Positions 44,424 to 52,788 of a stretch of 64,000 nucleotides of DNA are shown one piece after another. Position numbers and translations under genes: made by a program. The stretch spans positions 65,846 through 129,845 of the forward strand of contig CADALE010000005.1 of NCBI GenBank assembly GCA_902788705.1, given 5' to 3'. Every line of letters begins with the position of its first letter. Position 1 is the stretch's first letter. The notes under the pieces were generated by a model. That model ran no database searches, was not told where the DNA came from, and worked only from the letters and a program-made list of their open reading frames with translations. This DNA is from an uncultured Coriobacteriaceae bacterium (GTDB lineage: Bacteria > Actinomycetota > Coriobacteriia > Coriobacteriales > Atopobiaceae).

Positions 44424-45380
44424 ATGGAGAGAGAACAGAGGAAGCAGGCAAAGCAGCTTGACCACGAGCAGGTAACGCTGGACCGCAAGACAGGACGGCT
44501 GGGGATGCTGCTGCATCGCTACCGCATGAACGTCGCACGCGTCAAGGGGTCGGTGGGCGACCCGCTGCGCGGCCAGGGCCGCGTGCTCGCGCTGCTTGCC
44601 GCCAAGCCCGAGACCACCCAGCGCGAGCTCTCGTACCTGCTGGACATGCGCCAGCAGTCGCTGTCCGAGCTGCTCGCCAAGCTCGAGGACAAGGGCTACG
44701 TAACAAGGGAGAAGTCCGCCCAGGACGGTCGCGTCACCGTGGTGCGCCTCACCGACGCGGGCCGCGAGAAGGCGCCGTCGGTGGACGACATGACCCACGA
44801 GGACGACAGCTTCGACTGCCTTACTGACGAGGAACGCGCCGAGTACGAGCGCCTGGTGGACAAGGTCATCGCATCGCTTGAGGAGCGCCTTGTCAGCCTT
44901 GGCGACGATCCCTACGCTCCCCCGCGTGGGCCCCGCCGGCACGAGGGCCGCGGGCCTCGCGAGCTCGACGATCGTGACCGCCGCGAGTTTGAGGGCCGTC
45001 AGCCGCGCGAGTTTGAGGGCCGCGGGCCGCGCGGGCACGAGGGCCGTGGACGCCGAGAGTTTGAGGGTCGCGGACCGCACGAGTTTGACGAGCGTGAGTC
45101 CCGCGGACCTCGCGGGCCGCGTGGGCACGAGGGGCGCGGTCGTCGCGAGTTTGACGAGCGCGACAACGAGCGGCGCAACATGCGCGGGCCGCGGCACGAG
45201 CAGTTCCGTGACGACTCCCGCACGCGTCGCGCCCCGGGCGATCGCATCGAGGGCGAGGCCGGGAGCTATCGCGTGCGCCCGCCCCGTCGCTTCGAGGACG
45301 AGCGCGAGCCGCGCGGCAGGCGCTGGGAACCGACCCGCGACGACCATCGCCGCGATGACGAGGGATTTGTTGACGCATAG
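44424..45380 (+). CDS. MarR-family regulator with Arg/Gly/Glu-rich C-terminal repeat tail
   Basis: 318 residues. Residues about 25-155 are a MarR winged helix (QGRVLALLAAKPETTQRELSYLL, SLSELLAKLEDKGYV, DGRVTVVRLTDAGRE). The other half is a disordered tail made of EFEGRGPRGHEGRGRR-like repeats, ending in a charged acidic/basic run. Normal MarR proteins are ~150 residues, so the tail doubles the length and resembles an RNA- or nucleic-acid-binding RGG region. It probably represses its own gene through the twin palindromes at 44233 and 44291. AAAGGTACC precedes the ATG. Confidence 0.87.
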   Translation: MEREQRKQAKQLDHEQVTLDRKTGRLGMLLHRYRMNVARVKGSVGDPLRGQGRVLALLAAKPETTQRELSYLLDMRQQSLSELLAKLEDKGYVTREKSAQDGRVTVVRLTDAGREKAPSVDDMTHEDDSFDCLTDEERAEYERLVDKVIASLEERLVSLGDDPYAPPRGPRRHEGRGPRELDDRDRREFEGRQPREFEGRGPRGHEGRGRREFEGRGPHEFDERESRGPRGPRGHEGRGRREFDERDNERRNMRGPRHEQFRDDSRTRRAPGDRIEGEAGSYRVRPPRRFEDEREPRGRRWEPTRDDHRRDDEGFVDA

Positions 45381-45498
45381 CGCCTCGGTGGGAAGCCCGC
45401 GACCAGAAAGGGAGAGCTGGTCGTCTGCTTCATAGGAGGGGCCCAGGCCATATGGCCTGGGCCCCTTGCTTGTACTGCCAAATGATGGTTGCCGAGAG

Positions 45499-46206
45499 CT
45501 ACTCCTCGACGGGCTCCTCTGCCTCGGCGGCTGCCTCGACAGCCTCCTCGGCGACGACCTCGACCTCTTCGGCTACCTCTGCCACCGCGTCAACGGCCTC
45601 AGCCACAGCCTCCTCAGCCATGGGCTCCGCCTCGTCGACAGCCTCGACGACCTCGTCCTCAACCTCGGGCTCGCACACCTCGGCCTCGTCGTCCACCGGC
45701 TCCTCGGTAACCTCCACGACCGTGGCAACGCTGCCGATGATGCCATCGCCATCAAGGTCGCGGCCAGTCTTGAGCTCGATAAAGTCCACGGCCTTGGTGA
45801 AGGCGCCTTGCGCCGCAACCGCGGCCTTCTGGACATGCGGACGCGCCTGCTCCACGACGGGTGCCGTAGCCTCGGCAACCTTGCCCACGACGGGTGCCGC
45901 AGCCTCGGCGACCTTGCCCACCACGGGCGCCGCCGCGTCCGCCACCTTGCCCACCACGGGCGCCGCAGCCTCGGCAACCTTGCCCACCACAGGCTTGGCG
46001 CGGTCTGCCACCTGGCCAGCTGCCGTGGCAACGCCCTGGGCGGCCTTCTCCACATGCGGCCGCGCGGCCTCGGCAGCCCCGGCAGCCTTCTCGGCCATGT
46101 TGCTCAGCGCGGGCTTGGCGCGCTCGGCCAGGCTCGACGCACGCTCACCCACCTCCTCGACCAGCTCGGTCGCCCTCTCGATGATGTCCTGCGAATTGAT
46201 TGCCAT
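45499..46206 (-). CDS. Ala/Val/Glu-rich repeat protein
   Basis: 235 residues. After a helical N-terminus (INSQDIIERATELVEEVGERASSLAERA) come about five repeats of an 11-12-residue unit AAAPVVGKVAE, then VDFIELKTGRDLDGDGIIG and a very acidic tail of Ala-Val-Glu. DLDGDGIIG resembles a calcium-binding or dockerin-like loop. No signal peptide. The product is probably an extended helical rod; function unknown. The GGGGG site supports the ATG at 46206. Confidence 0.78.
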   Translation of the reverse strand: MAINSQDIIERATELVEEVGERASSLAERAKPALSNMAEKAAGAAEAARPHVEKAAQGVATAAGQVADRAKPVVGKVAEAAAPVVGKVADAAAPVVGKVAEAAAPVVGKVAEATAPVVEQARPHVQKAAVAAQGAFTKAVDFIELKTGRDLDGDGIIGSVATVVEVTEEPVDDEAEVCEPEVEDEVVEAVDEAEPMAEEAVAEAVDAVAEVAEEVEVVAEEAVEAAAEAEEPVEE

Positions 46207-46255
46207 GCCCAGCCCCCTTCGTCCGATCGCCAATCGTCCAGCTATTCCAGCCTCG

Positions 46256-47749
46256 TTACCCTATCGTCCTGCGCACCGCGTCTGCCCAGCCGGCCAGAAG
46301 CTCGTCCGCACGCTCGCGCATCATCGTGGGCTTGAACACGTCGTCGCCCGAGCGCAGCGCCTTGAGCGCGTCCGTGTCCTTCCAGAAGCCCACGGCGAGG
46401 CCGGCCAGGTAGGCCGCGCCAAGGGCCGTGGTCTCGGGGTTCTGGGGACGATGCAGCTCGCAGCCCAGGATGTCCGACTGGAACTGCATCAGGAAGTTGT
46501 TGCGCGAGGCCCCGCCGTCCACGTTAAGCTGCGCAAGCGGGGCTCCCGAGTCGGCCTCCATGGCCTTCACCAGGTCGGAGATCTGGTATGCCATGCTCTC
46601 GAGCGCAGCACGTACCACGTGGTTGCGGTTGGTGCCGCGCGTCATGCCCACGATGGTGCCGCGTGCGTCGGGCTTCCAGTACGGAGCGCCCAGACCGGTG
46701 AACGCCGGTACCAGGTACACGCCACCGGTGTCGGGCACCGCCAGCGCCATGCCCTCGGAGTCGGACGCCTTCTGCACCAAGCCCATCTCATCGCGCAGCC
46801 ACTGGATGGTGGCGCCCGCCATGAAGACGCTGCCCTCAAGGGCGTACTCGAGGTGGCCGGTGCCCGGCGCCGACGCCGCGATGGTGGTTACCAGGCTGTT
46901 CTTGGAGGCGCACGCCTCGGCACCGGTGTGCAGCAGCAGGAAGCAGCCGGTTCCGTAGGTGTTCTTTGCCTGGCCAGACTCGAAGCAGCACTGGCCAAAG
47001 AGGGCCGCCTGCTGGTCGCCCGCCACGCCCGTGATGGGAATGCCTGCGGGAATGCCCAGGTAGCTGGTGGTACCAAAGCTGCCGGACGACGGACGCACCT
47101 CGGGCATCATCGATGCGGGCACGCCAAACAGGTCAAGCAGCCAGGGGTCCCAGCAGCCCTCGTGGATGTTGAACAGCATGGTGCGGCTGGCGTTGGTCAC
47201 GTCGGTGGCGTGCACCTTTCCGCCGGTCAGCACCCACACCAGCCACGTGTCAACCGTGCCAAAAAACAGCTCGCCGGCCTCGGCGCGCTCGCGCGCCCCG
47301 TCAACGTTGTCCAGCAGCCACTTGATCTTGCTGGCCGAGAAGTATGCGTCGGGCAGAAGGCCGGTCTTCTCTTGGATGGTGCGGGCCACCTCGGGGCTGC
47401 CGCACAGCTCGTCTACCATGCGCGCGGTGCGGCGGCACTGCCACACGATGGCGTTGGCCACGGGCTCGCCCGTCACGCGGTCCCACACCAGGGTGGTCTC
47501 GCGCTGGTTGTCGATGCCGATGGCCGCGATGTCGTCAGCCTTGAGGCCGTTGCGGGTTATCAGGTCGGTGAGCGAACCCAGCTGCGACATCAGGATGTCC
47601 TGCGGGTTGTGCTCAACCCAGCCGGGCGCCGGGTAGATCTGCGGAAACTCGCGCTGGGCCACATCCAGCATCCGGCCCTGCACGTCCACCAAGATGGCGC
47701 GCGACGAGGTGGTTCCCTGGTCGAGCGCAATCACGTACTGCTTGCTCAT
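46256..47749 (-). CDS. glpK: Glycerol kinase
   Basis: 497 residues, FGGY family. Phosphorylates glycerol to glycerol-3-phosphate. [16 protein letters not shown] is the N-terminal phosphate loop, [11 protein letters not shown] the glycerol pocket, and [11 protein letters not shown] and [11 protein letters not shown] the second domain signature. No glpF or glpD is adjacent; the next gene upstream on the same strand is a monoglyceride-lipase-like hydrolase (63 bases apart), which would release glycerol, so the two fit one pathway. Confidence 0.96.
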   Translation of the reverse strand: MSKQYVIALDQGTTSSRAILVDVQGRMLDVAQREFPQIYPAPGWVEHNPQDILMSQLGSLTDLITRNGLKADDIAAIGIDNQRETTLVWDRVTGEPVANAIVWQCRRTARMVDELCGSPEVARTIQEKTGLLPDAYFSASKIKWLLDNVDGARERAEAGELFFGTVDTWLVWVLTGGKVHATDVTNASRTMLFNIHEGCWDPWLLDLFGVPASMMPEVRPSSGSFGTTSYLGIPAGIPITGVAGDQQAALFGQCCFESGQAKNTYGTGCFLLLHTGAEACASKNSLVTTIAASAPGTGHLEYALEGSVFMAGATIQWLRDEMGLVQKASDSEGMALAVPDTGGVYLVPAFTGLGAPYWKPDARGTIVGMTRGTNRNHVVRAALESMAYQISDLVKAMEADSGAPLAQLNVDGGASRNNFLMQFQSDILGCELHRPQNPETTALGAAYLAGLAVGFWKDTDALKALRSGDDVFKPTMMRERADELLAGWADAVRRTIG

Positions 47750-47812
47750 GGCTGTTGCCCCCTCTTGCTCAAGGCGCCCGCGCGTCGCGCGCCCGGGCGC
47801 CGCGTTTTTGCC

Positions 47813-48820
47813 CTAGGCCTCCTGCGCCTTGGCCCCGTGCGCGTCCACCCAGGCAAGCACGTCGTCATATACGCGCTGGTGGTCGGTCTCGTTCAGGATC
47901 TCGTGGCGCATGTGCTCGTAGATGGTGCAGGTCACGTCCCTCGAACCGGCGTCGCGAGCCATCTGGGCCGCCGTACGCACGCCCTCTCCCATCGAGCCCA
48001 CCGGGTCGCCGTCGCCCGCGATGTACAGCAGCGGCAGCTCGGGCGGCACCTTCAGGCAGCAAGCCATGTCGCACACCTCGCGGGTAAGCGCCGTCACGGT
48101 GCCATACCCGCCCACCGAGAACGAGAAGCCGCTTGCCTCGTCGGCGATGTAGGTGTCCACGTTGCCCTCGTCGTACGAAAGCCAGTCAACCGGGGTGCGC
48201 GCGTCCTTGATGGCCTTTGAGTACGCGCCCACGCCCATGCCCTCGATGAGCGAGCTCACGGCGTCCTCGCCCTTGATGGCGGCCACCACCTTGCATGCCA
48301 GGTTGCCCATCGACGAGGTTGCCGGCGGCACGTGCCCCGTGCCGCAGATGATGGCGCCGGCCAACCCCTTGCCCTCGCGCGCGATGTAGGCGCGCGTCAC
48401 GAAGCTGCCCAGCGAGTGGCCAAAGATGAAGTGAGGCGTGCCCTCGGGAAGCTTGTCGTGGATGACGCCGCGCATGCGGCCCACGTCGTTTATCAGGATC
48501 TCCTTGCCCGTGCGCAGGGGCAGCTTGCCCCAGCGGTCGCGCGTGGAGCTGCCGCCGTGGCAGATGTGGTCGTGGCCGCACACCACGATACCGTTGCAGG
48601 CCAGGAAGCGGGCAAAGTCGCCGTAGCGGCCCACGTGCTCGGCCATGCCGTGAACGATCTGCACGACGGCGCGCGGGTGCTCAACCGATCCCCACGGGTC
48701 GTCGGCCGCAGCGTCAGGGCCCATCCCCTTGGGCCACCAGATGTAACCATGGATGCGCGAGCTGCCGTCCGACGACTCGAACCAGATTTCCTCGCGCTCA
48801 ATGGACTCCTTGTCCACCAT
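47813..48820 (-). CDS. Alpha/beta hydrolase, monoacylglycerol-lipase-like
   Basis: 335 residues. VVQIVHGMAEHVGRYGDFARFL is the oxyanion region and lysophospholipase/monoglyceride-lipase signature, FIFGHSLGSFVTRAY has the nucleophile Ser126, and IAGDGDPVG and YEHMRHEIL carry the Asp and His. No signal peptide. It likely cleaves acylglycerols; glpK lies just downstream and would use the glycerol. AAGGGAGGCGC sets the start at 48820. Confidence 0.88.
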   Translation of the reverse strand: MVDKESIEREEIWFESSDGSSRIHGYIWWPKGMGPDAAADDPWGSVEHPRAVVQIVHGMAEHVGRYGDFARFLACNGIVVCGHDHICHGGSSTRDRWGKLPLRTGKEILINDVGRMRGVIHDKLPEGTPHFIFGHSLGSFVTRAYIAREGKGLAGAIICGTGHVPPATSSMGNLACKVVAAIKGEDAVSSLIEGMGVGAYSKAIKDARTPVDWLSYDEGNVDTYIADEASGFSFSVGGYGTVTALTREVCDMACCLKVPPELPLLYIAGDGDPVGSMGEGVRTAAQMARDAGSRDVTCTIYEHMRHEILNETDHQRVYDDVLAWVDAHGAKAQEA

Positions 48821-49024
48821 GCGCCTCCCTTGTCGCTTGTACACAGGCATGTACAGGCTACTTCAGGTCACAAGAGAGCCTCGCCACCATTCGACCGCCG
48901 CGACCGTGGCATCGGGGAGAGGTGCGCCGCGCTGCTGGGCGGGGCGCTATCTAGTTTGGGTTGTCTGACAAGGGCCCAAGAGCCTGATGGGGCAGGAGCG
49001 TGCGGGCTTCTGGCCCGCCGGCGG

Positions 49025-49804
49025 CTATGCCTGCACGGCCTCCTCGGCCATGGTCTTGCGCAGGTCGTCCAGCACGATTGGCAGGAAGTAGCGCAGCTGC
49101 TTGCGCCACCATGGCCAGTCGTGGTTGACGTCGTCGCCCCAGAAGTCGCACCAGCAGGCAATGCCCTTGGCACGGCAGGTGTCGCGAATGATGCGCAGGT
49201 CAGCGATGCCCTGGTCCTCCCAAGCGCCCTGTCCCACGCACAGCACCAGCTGCCGCTGGGCATAGATCTTCACGTAGGGGTGGTCTGCCGGCATGTTGGG
49301 CAGGAAGGCCGTGATGCAGTTCTGGTACAGGACGTCGTCCATCCAGTCGCCCCAGAAGTACTTGGTGTCGTACACGCCCGAAAGCGCGATGCAGCCCTGG
49401 AACAGGTCCGGACGGCGGAACGCCGCGATGGCCGCATGCGTGGCGCCCATCGAGCAGCCGATGGCAAAAGGCCTGCGGTCGGTGCCGTTGATCTCGTGCA
49501 CGAGCGGGATGAGCTCGTCGGTGACATAGCGGAAGTAGTCCTCCTGGCGCTGTGCGCGACGGGCCTTGTCGCCCCAGGTGTCCGACCAGCTTTCCTGGTC
49601 GATGCTGTCAACCGAAAACAGCTGCAGGGTGCCGCCCTCGATGTAGTCGGACAGCAGGTCGATCATGCCATAGTCCTCGAAGTTGTTGCACTTCGCGTCC
49701 TGCACCTGAAACACCACCACGGGATAGCCGCCGTCACCGTATACGATGAGGCTCATGTCCTCGCCCAGTGCCTCGCTGTGCCGCGTGATAAGGTCGCGCC
49801 TCAT
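49025..49804 (-). CDS. Esterase family protein (alpha/beta hydrolase, Esterase D-like)
   Basis: 259 residues. GCSMGATHAAIAAFRRPDLF contains the nucleophilic Ser in G-x-S-x-G, and WGDDVNHDWPWWRKQLRYFLP holds the His. This is the pattern of putative-esterase (PF00756-like) proteins that act on small acyl or feruloyl esters. GGGAGGGCATC before the ATG. It is separated from the lipase gene by 204 bases that contain no gene. Confidence 0.85.
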   Translation of the reverse strand: MRRDLITRHSEALGEDMSLIVYGDGGYPVVVFQVQDAKCNNFEDYGMIDLLSDYIEGGTLQLFSVDSIDQESWSDTWGDKARRAQRQEDYFRYVTDELIPLVHEINGTDRRPFAIGCSMGATHAAIAAFRRPDLFQGCIALSGVYDTKYFWGDWMDDVLYQNCITAFLPNMPADHPYVKIYAQRQLVLCVGQGAWEDQGIADLRIIRDTCRAKGIACWCDFWGDDVNHDWPWWRKQLRYFLPIVLDDLRKTMAEEAVQA

Positions 49805-49882
49805 GATGCCCTCCCAACGTGTCTTGGTTCCATGCCTTGATGCTAGCGAACAAGGGGGATTTATGGAGCGTAGATGGAGGAC

Positions 49883-50377
49883 CTATCTGCCGAGCGGCAG
49901 CTGGGAAAGGTTTGCACAGCGCTCGAGGGTGCACACGAACGCCTCGAGGCCGGCGAGGTCAGCCGCCGAGAAGCGCCCCAACAGCGGGCTGTCGATGTCC
50001 AGCACGCCCACCACCTGACCGTCCGCATGGATGGGCACCACCACTTCGGAGTTTGATGCGCTGTCGCAGGCGATGTGGCCAGCAAACTCGTGCACGTTAG
50101 GCACGAGCTGCGACAAGTTGGTGGCCGCCGCGGTGCCGCACACCCCGCGGCCAAATTCGATGCGCACGCAGGCAACCTTGCCCTGGAAGGGGCCCAGCAG
50201 AAGCGATGGCTGCGGCGTGGTGGCATCGGTAAGGTAGAAGCCCGCCCAGTTGAGGTCGTCCAGGGCATCCATCAGCAGGGCCGACGCGTTGGATAGCACG
50301 GGCAGCCAGTGCGGCTCGCCCTCGGCAAGCGCCTGGAGCTGCGCGCACAGCAGCTGGTAGTCTACCTGGTTGGGCAT
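49883..50377 (-). CDS. Free methionine-R-sulfoxide reductase (GAF domain)
   Basis: 164 residues forming one GAF domain. LNWAGFYL, GPFQGKVACVRIEFGRGVCGTAA and HIACDSASNSEVVVPI match the fRMsr family, and the three redox Cys (70, 80, 104) are all present. It reduces free methionine-(R)-sulfoxide with thioredoxin-type reductants and protects against oxidants. AGAAGGAGGCCACC fixes the ATG at 50377. Confidence 0.93.
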   Translation of the reverse strand: MPNQVDYQLLCAQLQALAEGEPHWLPVLSNASALLMDALDDLNWAGFYLTDATTPQPSLLLGPFQGKVACVRIEFGRGVCGTAAATNLSQLVPNVHEFAGHIACDSASNSEVVVPIHADGQVVGVLDIDSPLLGRFSAADLAGLEAFVCTLERCANLSQLPLGR

Positions 50378-50500
50378 GGTGGCCTCCTTCTTGCGTGGTT
50401 GCCCAAAGCTTAGCATGTGGCCGACTTGCTCGGAGCGCAGCCGCCACAACGAACTCGACACAAACCCCTGCTAGCATGTAACGGTCCGAAAGGAGGCACC

Positions 50501-51691
50501 ATGAACTTCGTCTTTGTATCCCCCCAGTTCCCGGACACCTATTGGCACTTCTGCGCGGCGCTGCGAAGCAACGGCGCCAACGTGCTGGGCATTGGCGACA
50601 CCCCCTACGACGCCATTCCCGACCAGCTTAAGGCCGCCCTCACCGAGTATTACTGGACCCCGTCGCTGGAGGACTACGACCAGGTGTTTCGCGCCGTGGG
50701 GTACTTCTCGTGGAAGTACGGCAAGATTGACTGGCTTGAGAGCAACAACGAGTACTGGCTTAGCCAGGACGCCCGCCTGCGCGACGACTTCCACATCACC
50801 ACCGGCGCTGGCGCCCAGCAGATGGCGCGCTGGCAAAGCAAGGCCGAGATGAAGCCGCTGTACGCAGCCGCCGGCGTGCCCACGGCCCGCCAGGTGCGCG
50901 TGACCACCCTGAGCGCGGCCCAGGACTTCGCCCGCGAGGTTGGCTACCCGCTCTTCGTGAAGCCCGAGCGCGGCGTGGGGTCGGGCGGCGCTGCCAAGAT
51001 CTCCGACGCCGCCGAGCTCGAGGCCTTCTTTGGCAGCGAGCGCGACGAGGCCTACGTGCTGGAGGAGTTCGTAACGGGCGACATCTGCAGCTACGAGGCC
51101 ATCCTCGATAGCCAGGGCAATCCCCTCTTCGAGAACCAGAACGAGTTTCCGCCCTCGATGTCCGACGTCGTGAAGTACCAGCTGGACGTTGCCTACCACG
51201 CCTGCCCCACGGTGGATCCCAAGCTGGCCGCCCTCGGGCGCGCCGCCGCCAAGGGCTTCGGGCTTGCCAGTCGCTTCGTGCACATGGAGTTCTTCAGGCT
51301 CACGCAGGACAAGCCCGGCCTGGGCAGCGTGGGCGACTACGTCGGCCTTGAGGTGAACGTGCGCCCGCCCGGAGGCTACACGCCCGACATGATCAACTTC
51401 GCGCACTCCGCCGACACCTACCAGATCTGGGCCGACATGGTGTGCTTTGACGAGCGCCGCACGCCCGAGAGCGACGACCTGTACTTTGCCTGCTACGCGG
51501 GCCGGCGCGACTGCCACGAGTACGTGCACTCCGAGGCCGAGGTGTTCGAGCGCTACGGGCAGGCGATGGCCATGAGCGGTCGCATCCCCGACGCGCTCTC
51601 CGACGACCTCTGCAACCAGATGTACGTGGCGCGCCTGCGCACCGAGGAGGAGCGGCTGGAGTTCGAGCAGTTCGTGCTGGAGCAGCGCTAG
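50501..51691 (+). CDS. ATP-grasp carboxylate-amine ligase family protein
   Basis: 396 residues. PLFVKPERGVGSGGAAKIS is the phosphate-binding Gly-rich loop, YVLEEFVTGDICSYEAI the nucleotide hinge, and GLEVNVRPPGGYTPDMINF the Mg2+/carboxylate site of the ATP-grasp fold. It probably couples ATP to an amide, peptide or thioester bond; the substrate is unknown. AAAGGAGGCACC precedes the ATG. azlC begins 1 base after its stop, so an amino-acid-related substrate exported by AzlCD is an attractive idea. Confidence 0.85.
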   Translation: MNFVFVSPQFPDTYWHFCAALRSNGANVLGIGDTPYDAIPDQLKAALTEYYWTPSLEDYDQVFRAVGYFSWKYGKIDWLESNNEYWLSQDARLRDDFHITTGAGAQQMARWQSKAEMKPLYAAAGVPTARQVRVTTLSAAQDFAREVGYPLFVKPERGVGSGGAAKISDAAELEAFFGSERDEAYVLEEFVTGDICSYEAILDSQGNPLFENQNEFPPSMSDVVKYQLDVAYHACPTVDPKLAALGRAAAKGFGLASRFVHMEFFRLTQDKPGLGSVGDYVGLEVNVRPPGGYTPDMINFAHSADTYQIWADMVCFDERRTPESDDLYFACYAGRRDCHEYVHSEAEVFERYGQAMAMSGRIPDALSDDLCNQMYVARLRTEEERLEFEQFVLEQR

Positions 51692-51692
51692 C

Positions 51693-52412
51693 ATGGGCAA
51701 CTCGCGAACCAAGAGCCTTGTCGAGGGCCTGCGCGACGGGCTGCCCATCGGCCTTGGCTACCTTGCCGTAGCCTTCTCGCTGGGCATCGCCGCGCGCGAG
51801 GCCGGCATCACCGCCTTCCAGGGGTTCATGGCTAGCCTCATGAACATCGCGTCGGCCGGCGAGTACGTGGGCTTCACGCTTATCGCCGCCCGCGCGGGAT
51901 ACCTTGAGATTGCCGTGGCGACGCTGATTACCAACGCACGCTACTTGCTGATGAGCACCGCCCTCTCGCAGCGCTTCGCCGAGGGCACCCCCTTCGCGCA
52001 CCGCATTGGCGTGGGGCTGGGCATCACCGACGAGCTGTTTGGCCTTGCCATCGCAAAGCCGCAGGTAGACCCCATCTACCAGTACGGGGCCATGCTCTCG
52101 TCGATACCGCTGTGGTGCGTGGGCACCTCGGCCGGCGTCATCGCGGGCGAGGTGCTGCCCGCGCGCGTGGTCACGGCGCTCTCGGTGTCGCTGTTTGGCA
52201 TGTTCCTTGCCATCATCATGCCTGCTGCACGACAGGACCGCGTGGTGAGGGCTTGCGTGCTGGCCAGCTTTATAGCCAGCTATGTCGCAAGTCACCTGAT
52301 TCCGCTTACGATGGCCTGGTCAAGTGGCACACGCACCATCGTGCTCACCGTGGTGATAGCCACCGTGGCGGCACTGCTAAGGCCCGTGGATGACGAGGAG
52401 GCCCAGGCATGA
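51693..52412 (+). CDS. azlC: AzlC-family branched-chain amino acid exporter, large subunit
   Basis: 239 residues, about 8 membrane helices. DGLPIGLGYLAVAFSLGIAAREAG and TNARYLLMSTALSQ are family hallmarks; with AzlD it exports branched-chain amino acids (and 4-azaleucine). The start is 1 base after the ATP-grasp stop and the gene overlaps azlD by four bases, so the three form an operon. Confidence 0.93.
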   Translation: MGNSRTKSLVEGLRDGLPIGLGYLAVAFSLGIAAREAGITAFQGFMASLMNIASAGEYVGFTLIAARAGYLEIAVATLITNARYLLMSTALSQRFAEGTPFAHRIGVGLGITDELFGLAIAKPQVDPIYQYGAMLSSIPLWCVGTSAGVIAGEVLPARVVTALSVSLFGMFLAIIMPAARQDRVVRACVLASFIASYVASHLIPLTMAWSSGTRTIVLTVVIATVAALLRPVDDEEAQA

Positions 52413-52711
52413 GCGCACGAATCTGGGCATCCATCATCGTGATGGGGGCTGTGACGGTGGCCATCAGGCTGCTGCCCCTCACGCTTATTCGCAGACCCCT
52501 CAAAAGCCGGTTTTTGCGGTCGTTCCTGCACTACGTGCCGTACGTGACCCTGGCCGTGATGACCTTCCCCGCCATCGTCGAGTCGTGCGAGACGCCGCTT
52601 GCCGGCATCGGCGCCCTGGCGGTGGGCGTGGTGGCCTCGTGGCTAGGTGCCAACATGGTGTCGGTTGCCGCCCTGTGCAGCGTGGTGGCCTTCGTGCTGG
52701 GCTTGCTGTAA
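52409..52711 (+). CDS. azlD: AzlD-family branched-chain amino acid exporter, small subunit
   Basis: 100 residues with three or four membrane helices (IIVMGAVTVAIRLLPLTLI, VPYVTLAVMTFPAIVES and two later segments). Small partner of AzlC. The ATG overlaps the azlC stop (ATGA), which fixes stoichiometric coupled translation. Confidence 0.93.
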   Translation: MSARIWASIIVMGAVTVAIRLLPLTLIRRPLKSRFLRSFLHYVPYVTLAVMTFPAIVESCETPLAGIGALAVGVVASWLGANMVSVAALCSVVAFVLGLL

Positions 52712-52722
52712 CTCACGGCGCA

Positions 52723-52757
52723 CTGGGGGCTACCCCCATGGCAGGGGTGGCCCCCAG
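52723..52757 (+). terminator. GGGGGCTACCCCC hairpin after azlD
   Basis: CTGGGGGC pairs with GCCCCCAG around an inner CCCC/GGGG stem. The sequence repeats the element found twice at 23704-23768. It lies between convergent genes and probably limits transcription from both sides; no T-tract. Confidence 0.6.
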
Positions 52758-52788
52758 CGAGCCGCGGCGTAGCCTACCGCTGGTCAAG

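Noticed and set aside
44245..44475. Short plus-strand frame between the two MarR operators
   Set aside because: A GTG with GGAGGATAT is nearby, but the frame runs through the second operator and into the regulator gene without any conserved-looking sequence.
45452..48220. 922-codon plus-strand frame opposite the Ala-rich protein and glpK
   Set aside because: Antisense shadow of glpK and neighbours; low-complexity sequence.
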